Source of the DNA: Liquidambar formosana
Taxonomy: Eukaryota > Streptophyta > Magnoliopsida > Saxifragales > Altingiaceae
Direction of reading: 5' to 3'
Length of the DNA stretch: 64,000 bases
Assembly (NCBI GenBank): GCA_039720395.1
Contig: CM077834.1
Coordinates: 3,120,607-3,184,606 of the forward strand
Position numbers and translations under genes: made by a program. Under the pieces are notes generated by a model. It did no database searches and was not told the DNA's origin. It saw only the letters and a list, made by a program, of their open reading frames with translations. Below are positions 50,036 to 63,755 of the stretch, in pieces; the stretch's first letter is position 1, and each line of letters starts with the position of its first letter.

Positions 50036-50778
50036 CTATTCCAATGCACGTTTGAAAATTGAAAGAAGCCAGCTCAGATCATCCAACCTGATCAACCCGA
50101 GCGGAGGAGATTGTGCTTGGGTTGGATAGTTCTGGGTAGATGGAATATTTTGAGGGTTTTATCCGTCAGGTTGAGTCAGTCCGACTTCCCAAACACCCAA
50201 ATTGATGCCCCAAAGCGGCTATTAATTTGTAACTGAATGAACTTGTTTGATGCAAAATGTTCCATATAAGCTAAGTGATGTGGTAGACACTTACCAGCTG
50301 CGTTTGGTAGATTGGAATGAGGGTAAGAATGAAATGGCCATCCCTAATATATTTTAGAATGTTTGGTTGGCATTTGGCAAGAAGGAAAGGAATGATTATT
50401 CCTTGTGAGGCTTATTCCTCTGAGGAAAGAATAACCATTTCTCCCAAGACCACGAGAAATAACTATTCTCACTCTCTGAGAAATGAAATCACAAAAAATG
50501 GTCACACTTCTTACCAAACATTGAAATGGACTGACTATTGACATTCCTATTCCGTTTACAGCCTGAGTGACGTCGCAGTGTCGAACACAACACTTTTCCA
50601 ATACAATAAATCTCTCTTTGCCACATTTGACTCCTCTATTATGTAATACTACTTTTATTCTTCTTTTTGTTCATTTTTTATTATATCTTCACTATGAACA
50701 ATTCAATTAGGATTTCTACAAAAAATGCAGAAGGAAACGTATTGAATGATGTGTGAGATATAACATATTTATATGTAT
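50036..50778. other. Intergenic, nothing recognised
   Basis: Overlapping short open frames on both strands near 50317-50601 lie around CTTACCAAACATT-type sequence. No domain, RNA gene or element ends are seen. Confidence 0.4.
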
Positions 50779-51110
50779 AAAAATAGAGTAAACCTATATG
50801 CACCAACTCACCAAGTCCATGCATCGACTTTTTTTGCCTTTTTTTTGGGTAAACCATGCATCGACTTTAATTTTGTCCCAACTGTTAGTTGCCAAAGAAT
50901 GCTTACCATTAAACCTTGTCCGTATGTCGCCTTCCTCAAAAATCACTTCATGCATTGGGCCTTCCATTCCATGAATGAGCTTGAAACTCTCTGATCTCTC
51001 CTCCTTAGACGTGCTGGCTTCTACCCTTGCTACATTTTTCCGGCCGGTAAGCCAAGTTTATACGCTTACTCCCATAGTCAAAAGTTTCCTTCAAGGATAC
51101 CCACATGCCA

Positions 51111-51153
<43 letters not shown>

Positions 51154-53009
51154 AGATGGTACGATATTCTTGCTTATCTTTGAGGGATGTTCTGAACTTA
51201 TACGGTTTTTTTTTTTTTTTTCTTTTGGGTGCAAGAACTTTTAAGGTTTAACACCACTGAAACTCTAGGCCTCTGCGAGGCTGCTGCAGTATACAGTTTC
51301 AGACAAACAATAAAAAACGAGACAAGACAAAAATGGACTTATTTTGTATTTTATCTTTGAATGCTTGTAAGGCCCATTACCGGCCTGGTACGCAGTACAA
51401 AACAAGATTGGGGAGATACTCTTTGCTAGCTCATAAATATTTGGTGGAAGTTTGATTTGTCTGAGTGATCTATGATCTGAACTAGGGGTGGTTGCACTAA
51501 CGTGTACGTGTGCGCCTATGCAACCACACAAATAAACTTTTTTTTATAATTTGGATAGGTAAATTTATGTAGTGCTTTAGCCTCTGTTGAGAAAAAAACA
51601 GTTAATTTTGATTAAATTTATTAAAATTCATCACTTTTGTAGATTATATAAAATTAAGGCTTAATTTATTCTTATGTGCAACTATTAAGAGGAACTTTGT
51701 CTCATATTGGATACAGGGTGTTAAGAGTGGTATATAAGTAAAGTTTCTCATCTCTAAAAATCACCCAAGTTTTTAAAGTATGGCGTTGATTTTAAGTCCT
51801 ACTTAATTACTTTTATTCAGTCATGTCAATGTGTGACTTTCATCTTCTCCCATTTTGTTAGGATCTTGCTTTACATCGGATAAACAGGGGTATTACGAGT
51901 AGTATATAAGTAGATTTTACGTCTCTGAAAGTCACTAGACATTATAAAATATAACATGTTGTCAATCTTATATCCTTTCATCACCTTTATTCAATGATGC
52001 CGATATGTGCTCTTATCTTTCTCCTTTCACCATCTTACCTTAAGCAAAAATATTAAAACTAAAATTTTAAATAAAAAAAATGCAACCAATGAAAAAAAAT
52101 TTTCTAGATCCACCACTGATCTGAATCATCTGTGTTTTTTTTTTTATTTGGAAAGACAGGATAGGGCGGTCATTTTTGTCTGCAATGTATGAGGCCAGGA
52201 ATGGACCCTGTCCTAGGAGATCTGCTTTATCAAGTTGCTTCACATGCACTAAAAAGGTGAGGCTAAAAATGGTAACTACCGTAATGGAAGGGCAATTATG
52301 GTTATTTGTCCTTGTTTCCCAAAAATGACGACAATCAGAGGCCCGCATTATTAACCAAATGCATGCAGCCGTGCAGTGGTCAAAAACTGGAACCCTTGCT
52401 CAAATCTAAATCTGAGCACAAGTGGTCAAAAACTGGAACCCTTACTCATCCCCAACGTTAAACTGTGGCTCTATTGGCACCCCAAAACCTTTCAAACACA
52501 CCCCATTTCTCTCTATTGGCACCCCTTTCATTCTTTATTGAAAGGCCCTTTCAATACCAAGAATACTCTCATCCCTAATTGTACAACTTCATTTCCTTTT
52601 TATGTCTTAGTAATTTGTCCCAATGCAAGCAAAGAACCCTGTTTTCAAATACGTGGGAGAAGCCTTTCCATGCACACACGAGACCATGACTTGATTTGCT
52701 TGCACATCCTCTTAGCTGCCTATCAAAAGGCCAATCTCTATACATATAAACAAATTGAACTGACGTATCTAACCTAGTATAAATACATTTAAATTTGGAA
52801 GACGTGTTCGTCATTAAAATCCATTGAATTAAGCCATTAAGAAGTTGGGGAAATTACACTTTGTTGAGTGCTTCCAAAACTAACACCCAAAACAACCAGC
52901 AAACCACATGCATCAAGTAAGCCCAATGCGGAGTTGAACTCTGAGATAGTAAGGAGTGTGCCCATGTCTCAAGCTGATTGAACAAACAAATATATTCCCT
53001 ACTACATTT
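50779..53009. repeat. Segment copy B of the duplication family
   Basis: Closely similar to copy C from AAAATAGAGTAAA (50779) to TTCCCTACTACATT (about 53009). It carries a private 635 bp insertion (51482-52116). Without the insertion it is about 1.6 kb, as is copy C without its own insertion. A (CT)n run lies at about 51116-51150. No frame is conserved. Confidence 0.8.
51482..52116. mobile_element. 635 bp insertion in copy B, 9 bp target duplication
   Basis: Flanked by TGATCTGAA at 51473-51481 and 52117-52125. Copy C has a single TGATCTGAA at the matching place (about 54457-54465), which is the empty site. The ends read CTAGGGGTGG and AGATCCACCAC. The interior holds two diverged repeats around GTATATAAGTA. 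A 9 bp duplication suggests a MULE-like or LTR-less element; no coding capacity is seen. Confidence 0.7.
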
Positions 53010-53782
53010 TAAATATACCCTTATTTTAAATTTTAAATACACAACTACCCTTTCGCACCTTTTTAATTTTATTATAATTGAATAGATGGCAACTACTATT
53101 GTAGTAAAGTTTATATAAGAGACATCTATACTCTCGTAATTAACTTATATAGGAAATATTTCTTTTTGTATTTCATTAGAGTTCTATGCAGGGGCATCTT
53201 TGGATTTCTCATTGTGGATGGATGTTTCTCCACCAAAACTTTAAAAGAAATAGCAAGATTTATTGGTTTTCAATCGTTAGATATTAGAATTTGGTAAACT
53301 TGAATTCATTATTTTTCACCATAACATGTATGATGATCATTTCATGATTATAATATACTTACTAAATTTATCAATTTTACTTTGATTTGTGCAAATAGCT
53401 TACTTATTTTATTTTATTTTACTCGAACTCATCAATTACCAAAATATAATACATTCAACTTATCAAGTAACGACATTTTTGTAAATTGGTGACAACACAT
53501 ATCTTCAATAATAATTAATTTTTTTATTTAAATTTTCATTTCAAATTATTGAAGTTTTGTGGTTAATCAATATAATATTGTGTTACTATATATTATTGGG
53601 AATTATTATATTCTAAATTTATTTATGACTAACTTAAAATTTTTCAAATAAGTTATACTACTCACTATAAGTTTCATTAGAAATAAAAATCTAACTAAAC
53701 CGATATTAATATCTAATTCTTTTAAAATTATTCTTTCATTTATATTTCATAGTATTGAAAAATAACCACCCTACATCTAGTG
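53010..53782. other. AT-rich spacer between copies B and C
   Basis: Very AT-rich DNA without open frames or recognisable elements. Confidence 0.45.
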
Positions 53783-54066
53783 TATAAAATAGAGTAAAGC
53801 TGTATGCACCAAGTCCATGCATCGACTTTTATCCCAACTGTTAGTTGCCAAAGAATGCTTTACCATTAAACCTTGTCCGTATGTCGCTTTCCCCAAAAAT
53901 CACTTCATGCATTGGGCCTTCCATTCCATGAATGAGCTCAAAACTCTCTGATCTCTCTCCTCCTTAGAAGTGTGGCTTCCAACCTCGCTACATTTTTCCA
54001 GCCGGTTAGCCGAGTTTATCCGCTTACTCCCACAGTAAAGTTTCCTTCAAGGATACCCACATGCCA

Positions 54067-54103
<37 letters not shown>

Positions 54104-54532
54104 ATCTCACTCTCCTCAGATGGTATGATATTATTGCTTCTCTTTGAGGGAACTATTCTGAACATTTTAAGGTTTTTATTTTTTATTTTTTTGGGTGCAA
54201 GAGCTTTTAAGGTTTGACACCACTGGAAATCTAGGCCACTACGAGCTAGGTTGCAGCAGTTTACAGTTTCAGACAAACAAAAAAGGACTTATTTGTATTT
54301 TATCTTTGAATGCTTCTAGGGCCCACTGGGAGATGAATCCCCACCAGGCCACCACTGTAAGAACCTAAAGCTGCTAGTACAAAACAAGGTTGGGGAGATA
54401 TTCTTTGCTAGCTCATGAATATTTGGTGGAAGTTTGATTTGTCTGAGTGATCTATGATCTGAACCATCTGTTTGTTTTTGGTTTTTTTTTTGGAGAGACA
54501 GGATCGGGCGGTCATTTTGTCTGCAACATATG

Positions 54533-54734
54533 TAGGGGTGCAACTTGGTTCGGGAAATTCCGAGGACCGGACCATTCCGAGCAATTTGATCCGGGACAAA
54601 CAGTGTTCAGTCCGGGACTCGGGACAAATTTTAAAAACTGAATTTTTTCGGGATGGGACTCGGTTTAGAGGTGTTCAGTACCGTCCCGTACCGAATTCCC
54701 GAACCGAATTCCCGATATGAGTACCGATTATATA

Positions 54735-54775
<41 letters not shown>

Positions 54776-55128
54776 TCCCGATCCGGTCAGCACGTGTTGA
54801 TATAAGTTTTATCAACACCATGCATTAGGGGTTGTACCCCTTACATTGGACCAATTTACTTCATAATCCACTAATGCACAAGGTATAACTTCCAATGCGG
54901 GTGTTGACGCAAGTTACTTTAGCACGTGCTTACCTGATCATCATCCTATATATATATAGGATGATGATCAGGTAAGCACGTGCTGATATAACTTATATCA
55001 AAACCTGCATTGGGAGTTGTACCTTGTGCATTAGTGAGATGTGAGGTGTATTGAATCAATGCAAGTGGTACAAACCCCAATGAATAGTGCTGATGTAACT
55101 TACATCAGCACGTGCTGATGGGATCACC

Positions 55129-55175
<47 letters not shown>

Positions 55176-55601
55176 AATATATAATATATAATTATATATT
55201 ATTAATATTTCGGAATATGAAACCTTTCCGACACCGTTTCATACTTTTATTGTTACTTTACTTACATAACAAAAGTTACAAAACAAAAAATAAATAAAAC
55301 CCATTTTGAATTTTGAATCTTTGACTTTTGTGGAAGAGCAGGTATATGTAGCCCATTTTGTGGCTAATCAAGCTAACAATATTTGATTGGAAGTAGTTAT
55401 TTTTAATTTTTAATTCAGGGAAAATAAACTAATAAATACCGAGAATCGGACCGTTCCGTTCCGGTATTTTTCAGGACAGGACGGGACGGGACAATATTAA
55501 ATTCGGTTCGATTCCGGTATTGATTTTCAAGTCCCAAATTATTTCAAGACGAAAAAAAAATACCCCTATCCCGGACCGTCCCGTCCCGAATTACACCCCT
55601 A
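54533..55601. mobile_element. hAT-like non-autonomous element, 1069 bp
   Basis: Ends TAGGGGTGCAA and TTACACCCCTA are inverted repeats of the hAT type. Eight-base flanks are AACATATG (54525-54532) and AATGTATG (55602-55609). Copy B keeps an uninterrupted AATGTATG at the matching place (about 52183-52191), confirming the insertion. Subterminal regions are rich in CGGGAC/GTCCCG repeats in both orientations. There is no transposase frame. A palindromic MITE (54788-55120) is nested inside. Confidence 0.8.
54788..55120. mobile_element. Nested palindromic MITE with 64 bp perfect palindrome
   Basis: The arms are inverted copies across about 330 bp, with CAGCACGTG near both ends. The centre 54921-54984 is a perfect 64-base palindrome starting AGCACGTGCTTACCTGATCA. 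AT microsatellites lie on each side (about 54742-54772 and 55135-55171). A diverged relative lies at 17449-17600. Confidence 0.75.
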
Positions 55602-56731
55602 AATGTATGAGACCAGGAATGGACCCTGTCCTAGGAGATTTGCTTTATCAAGTTGCTTCACATGCACTAAACAGTAAGGCTAAAAATGATTACTACAGTA
55701 CTGGAAAGGCAATTATGGTTATTTGTCCTTGTTTTCCAAAAAGGACAACAATCAGAGGCCCAATGGGCATTATTAACAAAATGCATGCAGCCGTGCAGTG
55801 GTCCAAAACTGGTACCCTTGCTCAAATCTATATTTGAGCAGAAGTGGTCAAAAACTGGAACCCTTACTCATCCCCAACCGTGGCTCTATTGGCACCCCAA
55901 AACCTTTTGAACACACCCCATTTCTCTCTATTGGCACCCCTTGCATTCTTTATAGACCTTTCAATACCAAAAATACTCTCATCCCTAATTGTACAACCTC
56001 ATCACCTTTTTACGTCCTAGTAATTTGTCCCCATGCAAACAAAGAACCCTGTTTTCAAATACGTGGGAGAAGCCTTTCCATGCACACACGAGACCATGAC
56101 TTAAGATTTGCTTGCACATCCTCTTAACTGCTTATCAAAAGGCCAATCTCTATATATATAAACAAATTGAACAGACGTATCCAATCTAGTATAAATACAT
56201 TTAAATTTGGAAGATGTGTTCATCATTAAAATCCATTGCATTAAGCCATTAAGAAGTTGGGGAAATTACACTTTGGTGAATGCTTCCCAAACCAACACCC
56301 AAAACAACCTGCAAACCACATGCATCAAGTAAGCCCAATGTGGAGTCGGAACTCTGAGATAGTAAGGAGTGTGCCCATGTCTCAAGCTGATTGAACAAAC
56401 AAACAAACATATTTCCTACTACATTCCATTACAAGCACTTCTGGGTTACAGTACTTTCTTTTGGTCAGAAAATGATACCTGTATTAATTTCTCAAATTTG
56501 TACATAAGTTTTGAGCTCACAGAAGTCAAAAAGTAATATAAACAGCAGCTTGATACAGGAAGCAATTGCACGGATGCAGTTAATTGCAAGAAACACCTCA
56601 GATGGTAAACTTAAAAATTTAGAAGGATTCATGTTTTCAACTTGAAATACCTGCCTTTTTGTCCTTTGACCATGGAAGAGTGGGGAAAAAATCCACTGCA
56701 TTTTATTTTTGTCAGATTCACAGAAACAATT

Positions 56732-59700
56732 TCACGGACCCATTAGTATTCTTCCCATGTTCTGCGGATATGGGTTAGAGGAATGGTTTAAAGGTAGAGT
56801 TCCAAAACTACGTCCTTCACTTCGATTATCTCTAGATCCATATTGATCTGTGCCAATGTTTAAAACACGATAGTATCTTGAAACTGGGGTTGCTTGAATA
56901 ACCTTAAAATTGGAACCACTAGTGTGTGTTTGGCTTTGGAGGAGTTCAGCATGCAGTGTTCTCTGCTGCTGTTCATTGGATCTATTTTCAGCTGCAGAGC
57001 TAATCCCAACCCCAAGATCAAGGCTAATTGTGTCACCTTCTTCTGCTCCAATCCTTGACGTTCCATTCACAGCTGAGGGTCCAGCTGTGTCATGGCCATT
57101 AGTCTTTGCAGTAGGTACATCGTGATTGTGTTTTCCCTCATATGTCGTTATAACTGCTTTGGGATCATGTGAAGCCCTCTCCACATGTTTCCTAACAGGG
57201 CATCCAGCATTTGTGCACTTATAATAACTCCTGCATGACATGCAAAGATTATAAGAACCATCCAAAGAAAGGAGAGAAACAATAATAACACACTCAATTG
57301 TAAATTAAAAACCAGAATATTAGGCATGCACAATGCACGCATATATAAATACATAGCTAGGCATTATATACAATACTTCCCATCAGTATGCAAAATAACA
57401 TAAACAAAGACCTACTGTAAGGTTGACGACCAAGTTTTTTGGACATCTGCATATAAGTTGAAAGAAGATAACAAGTAGTTTTTCAATCTCTAAGATTATT
57501 GTTCTCATCTAGAGAAAGTTACAAGATGATATGCTTATACATGAGTTGCGACTCTGATTCCTATCTGGGATATTTTCTTTTGTAACATGATATTTAGATA
57601 TAAGGCTTATATTTCCTAAGCTGAGCAGTCTTCCACTTCAAGTACAAACTGAGGTTAATCATGTTAAGAATAATGAGAGCTAAATTCTTTTGTCTACATG
57701 TGCCCGAGCAGATGAATTCCAAAGACAGGGCTGAGAACAATTGGAGTACAGTACATTTTATATTTAACTTTATCAATATTTTCTTGTTTAGGAAGCTCTT
57801 GAACTAGGAAACATGGACACTCTGAAAATGGTGCCGTGGCTGTGTCGGACACGTGTTGGACATGGACACGTGTCCAACACGCCTCCGACACGTGTCCGAC
57901 ACGCTCCATACGTGTCGGGAAAATAAAAAAATTAAATTAACTTCAGACACGGGAGGGACACGCGAGGGACATAGGAAGGGACACGGGCGGGACACGGGAA
58001 GGGACACGGCGGGGTAAAAAATATAAATTTAAATTGTTTTAAAAGGGATAATTTTAGTTGTTTTTAACAATTGAGGGGTGATTTTGCAAAAGCCCAAAAT
58101 TTCTTTTTGTTTTGTGATTTTTGTTTTAAACTCTATGTTTCAATTGAAAAATAAAACTAGAAAACTATAATGCTATATATATATATGGAAATTTTGTTTT
58201 GTGATTTTTGTTTTAAACTCTATCTTTCAATTGAAAAATAAAACCATAAAACTATAATGCTATATATATATATATATATTTATTTTTTATTTATTTCCGT
58301 ATCCCCGCTGTGTCGTGTCTTGGATTTTTTAGAAATTGCCGTGTCGGAGTGTCTGTGTCGTGTCGTAACAGTATCGCGTGTCTGTGTCTGTGCTTCTTAG
58401 CTCTTGAATAACTCACCTTCAACAAAGAATAAACACTACGTCAGTTGTATGGTATGAACCTCCAATTTAATCTCCCGACTTGCTAATTGATTAATGTTCC
58501 CGAATCGGTTTATGGCCTTCTAAACGCTTATATATGGTCTAAGATTTAGTAATAACTCCTAAAATTTATAACATACATGGTTTTGTCCATAGCAACTTGT
58601 TCCAAGGGGTAGCACAGTTGGCAAGGGACCACACCTCAGGAAGTAGAGGTGACTTCAACTCTTGCTAAACACGTTGAGGCCACCCACACAAGGTTTTATG
58701 GTTCTCGTGGACCTTGCACTTACCTGGTCCATATGGGTTGTAGGGTCTTATATGGGCCCGGGGTTTGCCTGAAGGGTTTCCTCGTTATCCAAAAAAAAAA
58801 AAAAACTTGTTTGCAGTAAGAAAATCACATGCTTGAAATATTTATCATTGAGATGCAACTTAACAATCTCTGTTTATAATACATTCCATACGTCTAGGAA
58901 TTTTTCAATTTTCAAAGTTACTACTCTAATTATTATTATCATTGCCGTTGTTTCAAAACTTTTTGCAGCCCCCAAAATGGTTCCATCAGGCAAGGTGCCA
59001 TTGCAGCATATTGGTATACAAAACAGAAGGTAAGTCACTTAACATGTCTAGCACATACAAAAGAAGACAAACAAAGCCACCGGTGATTACTTTGATTTGA
59101 ATTCTCCAATAAAGGACCTTGGCTTGCAATCCTGAATCGATGGATCTAGAAGGTAAAAGACAAGAAGGACATTGAATGCCATATGAGAAGGATATTTTAT
59201 TCTTTAATCGAAACAGAGCTCTGGGTTTCACTGACAAACAAAAGTCATTTTTCCAATCCCAAGAGAGAATGAGAGTGAATGACATAAATATGACGAGGTA
59301 CATGCAGAATTGAGTGTTATAGGAAACTATTTTCTAGTCGGAAAATCATTGTTATCACTTGAGAGTTGAGAGTCCTCAAAAGCCACACACTCTGATGCAT
59401 GACTTCTGCTAAATCTAAGAAATGAAACTATCATGAATAAGGAGAATGGCATACACCAAAAAATCAAATTTGATGCAAAAAGGTAAGTGGAAAAGTGCTT
59501 AAAAAATCAGATTTTAAACCATGCATCTTGAAGTTCCTATAACTTCTGACTTCTGACTTCTGACCACTGGAGCAAACTACTTAGTTATACAGGGGGAACA
59601 TAAATCTCATGCAAATTAGTTTGTCGTTGAATTTGATTCCATACCCTAGAAACTAAACACACCACATTCCCTTGGACTTGTCAAATCTCCCGTCACTTTT

Positions 59701-62700
59701 TGGGCAATAATTCTATGAGTGGATGATGCATTCAGAACATCTTCCATCACTTTTATTCTAAACCAGTGGCCATGTAGTGAGATTGGGAAGCATAGAGTAT
59801 TTCTTAAAACTTTCATAAAATCATTCAACCAAGGATAGAAGTTAAGTAGAAACAAATCAAATCCATAAGAAAGATGATCATCAAAATTGAGACATACCTT
59901 GGATTAGGATTTCCTCTCACCACTTTCTGCCCATATTTGCGCCACCGGTACCCATCATCCAGTATATCAACCTCACTTAGAGTTTGAACAACAACACGTG
60001 GTTCCCGAATAGGCTTAACCACTGGAGTGACATCAACCCCGCCAATGTCCATCTTCCTGTTTAAAATGTTTCAAAAGTTCATTAGTTGGCACATGGACAC
60101 AACTACTTGGGAAAAATATGAAGCTTTCGTTGTACACTAGATTACCTCCGCTTTGAAAATGGATCATCATCATCAACCTCATCAGTGATCCTATTCAATT
60201 GTGAACCAGTACCTTCTACACTATCAACATTTGTTGTGACAGGAGATAGCTCAAGGGTCCCATTTGGCTCCATGTTATGAGCTATTTGGCCATATGTGGT
60301 GGATGACTTGTCTTCAATATATATATATATAGACACATGCACACACAAACATTCACACACATTAGTTTATTCAATAAATTTTAAATTTTAAATTTTAAAA
60401 TAAAAAATAAAACTTAAGTTCCTTCCCTTACCATCTAGACCAGGTCTTTCTTCTTGGATAGACATAATAGAACCAGCAGAGAATCGGCGGCTAGGTTGAG
60501 GTTTTGGATGATCATGTGTACCTTTATAGATGATCTCTGTTATCTGTCCATCATGAGAGCGTTCAAAAAGCTTTTTCACTTCACAGTTAGGATGTGTACA
60601 TTTGTAATAGCTTCGTGGATTTTCACTTCCTTTAACAAGTTTCTGTCCATATTTTCGCCAGTTATATCCATCCTCAGACGACCTCTCAGCTATGACCGAA
60701 GGCCCAATTCCTTTATGATCTGATTGTGATGATTGGAGTCCAGTACTGGGGTTTCCTCTATGGTCTAAGTCATCGGAATCAACTTCAGCAGGTACAATGG
60801 CCTTTGAAGGAACCATATGAACAGTTGCAGAGAGGCTCAAATCATTTGAGGAGACAGCCACCTCCCTTTTAACCAAACGTGGTGAAGCAAAGGGTTGAGA
60901 CTGGCACTGACCTTGGACCTGTACAAATCGCTCACTTTGCTGGTGGTTCATATCTGCAGAGGCCTTGAAACCAGTAAAAACCATTAGCTAACCAGCACTC
61001 CATGACTTCAGGTGTACTTTCAGAAATATATTGAACTTACATTAAAATGTTGCCATTTGGAAATTCCAATTTAAAAATTAAACAAAAAAGACAGTTCAAA
61101 TCCATAAGGAGCCTTATCTATCACCTAGCCATTGCATCCTTTTTTTCACAAGGTAAGAATATCTTTGGTTTTTTTCTCTTGTATACATCTCATGTACAAA
61201 GGGTTCTGGCCATTGCATCCTCATGCAATTGTAATCACAAAACTTGGACATATACACAATAAATGTCACATTAGCAGTAGAAAGTGTACATGTCAATATA
61301 ATATAATCAAACTCATTATCTAACACTTTTACAAAACAAAGGGAATTTCACAGGACACTGTCAAAAAATTGAAGAATTAAGTAAGCTTAATATAAATATC
61401 TATTAAGTTTGGTAGCATAATATATCTATGGAGTTACTTAATTTCAGTGATCCATTATGTGTCTTTATATACAGAACTTCTTATTCTTGAATATCAGGTA
61501 AAAGCAAATACAAAGCACTTTCACATGGAATCTGGATCCAGAAAGTCACCCAATAATTGTCCTATAATGAAAATAGTAATGACTAAATCTAAATGTGGTA
61601 CATATTATCAACCGTAATACTATCTAATAATAAGATAATAGTCATTAGGACATTACCAAAGGTCCCATTGAAGGCAATCCTGAAGCAGAATTCAATCTAT
61701 TGTGAGGTTTAAACTCAAAGCAGCTGAATTTTCGTTCATCAAATGTATTGGTATTGGAGAAACTAGCATTTGATAAAAATGTAACAGAGCCATGCATCAA
61801 TTGAGGCTTGGAAAAAGAACCAGTAGTTGGGGAAGGCTCCGCCTGCAAGATCATGAGAAAAATTCATAAGAAGTTAGTGATTGGAAAGCCTTTTCTTCTA
61901 ACACTATTGAGTGTTCTAGAGATTAAAAAATGAATAAATAAATAACAAGACTTTTAGGAAAACTAAAAGAAGAGAGAAAAAGGAAAAAGATACAGGCAAA
62001 TTGTATTCCTGCTAGCCTCAAGGCCCTCACCGTTGCATTTATCAATGAACTCACTAAAACTTTTGCACAATCACTCACTGCACATTAGCATGGGGACATC
62101 TGGAAAAATTTCAGAAATCCTTCTTATTGGCATAAAGAAATAGTAACTATTCAACCCCTTCTAATTATCTGAGATAAATAAACTAATCCTAGCAAGTGTT
62201 AACCAAATCAAATCAAATTAAACAAACCCAAAAATATATTTAAAAAATAAACCCAGCAAGATGAGTGGAAGAAGTACCCACTTCTTCATTTTCCATGTTT
62301 CTCAAATTAGATCAAGACGCTTTGATTCGGGAAAACTATATGTACAAATGCAAAGTTTCACAATCCCAGAATTAGAGCAAGACAAATAGAAAGGCCAAGA
62401 ACTAACAAGATAAGAGATTCATTCTGTGCAAAAACAAAACTGGCATCGAAACAAGAAAAGTTCAGAGTTTTGAGAGAGAGAGAGAGAGACATATTCTCAA
62501 AACAACTATATATAGAACAATTTATATGGGCATAAAGGTGCCATTATATAATACTGCACTGAAAGCATTTGGAATCAAAGGGGTCCCAGAGACAAACATA
62601 TTCCAATTAGCACCGAAATAAAAATTTCAAATTGTACTGAACTAAAGAGCATCTTTAGCCCAATAAACATATAGATCACATCATTCAATTTCTAGAAATT

Positions 62701-63707
62701 CTCCATTAAACCCACTACCAGAAGAGAACATAGAGCTGAATGACAGGAAGCTCCAAGACACTATTTGGTCGCTGGGAGAACGCAAGAAAAGTAAAACACT
62801 TCCAGTCTTGAATGAAATTTAATAAAACTATCTGTTTGGTTGTTAAGAAACAGAATGAAAAGAAATCAATTCAAATCAAAAACCCTACTACAATTTCCGT
62901 CTAAAAACTATCAAGTATCAACGCAAGTAAGATGAATTGTTTCACTCTTAGGAGAACAACAGCAGAAAATACTTTCAATTTTGTTTCCTCATTCCTCAGC
63001 TTCCTTGACGACCAAATGAACCTTACGATTCAAAAATTCAACTTTTTTCTTTTATTTTACTCACTTTTCTCAGAGACCAAACAGAACCAAAATGAAGAAT
63101 TTGCTCCGAATCTGCATCTCAAACCACTTTGAATCAAGAATACACACATATATATATGTGTGTGTTTGCGAGTGTGTGTGTATATATACATCAGATTTCA
63201 TTGCAAAATAGACCTGACCTTCATGTTATAGAGAGAGAGAAAAAAAAATCAAGTATCAGCTCAAGTAAGCTCAGTTCTTTCACATTCTTACCAAACATAA
63301 CAGCAGAAAATACATCTATTTTCTTTCCTTATTCGTCAATTTCCTTGGCAACCAAACGGAACCTTACAATTCAAAAATTCACCTTTTCTTCTTTTCCTCA
63401 CTTTTCTCCGCAACCAAACAAAACCACAAAAAGTAATTTGTTCTGAATCCGCATCTAAGCCCACTATGAAATCAACTAAAAACTATCAAGTATCAACTCA
63501 AGTAAGCTGAATTCGTTCACATTCTTAGGAACCGTAACAGCAGAGAATACTTTCAATTCTCTTTCCTCATTCCTCCGCTTTCTCGGCGACCAAACGGATC
63601 CTTACGATTCAAAATTTAACCTTTTTCTTCTTTTCTTCACTTTTCTCCGCAACCAAACAGAACCTAAATGAAGAACCTACTCCGATTCCGCATCTAAAAC
63701 CACTACA

Positions 63708-63755
<48 letters not shown>

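Larger units (their letters stand above)
53783..56428. repeat. Segment copy C of the duplication family
   Basis: Partner of copy B, from AAAATAGAGTAAAGC to TTTCCTACTACATT, interrupted by the 1069 bp hAT-like insertion at 54533-55601. Its right end abuts the 3' side of the WRKY gene. A (CT)n run lies at about 54070-54100. Confidence 0.8.

Noticed and set aside
57694..58007. Overlapping minus-strand frames rich in Ser/Pro/Val/Cys
   Set aside because: They are translations of CGTGTC/GACACG arrays inside the MULE-like element in the WRKY intron.
63129..63446. Plus-strand open frame opposite WRKY intron 1
   Set aside because: It crosses a TG microsatellite and the triplicated intronic unit, and no domain is visible.
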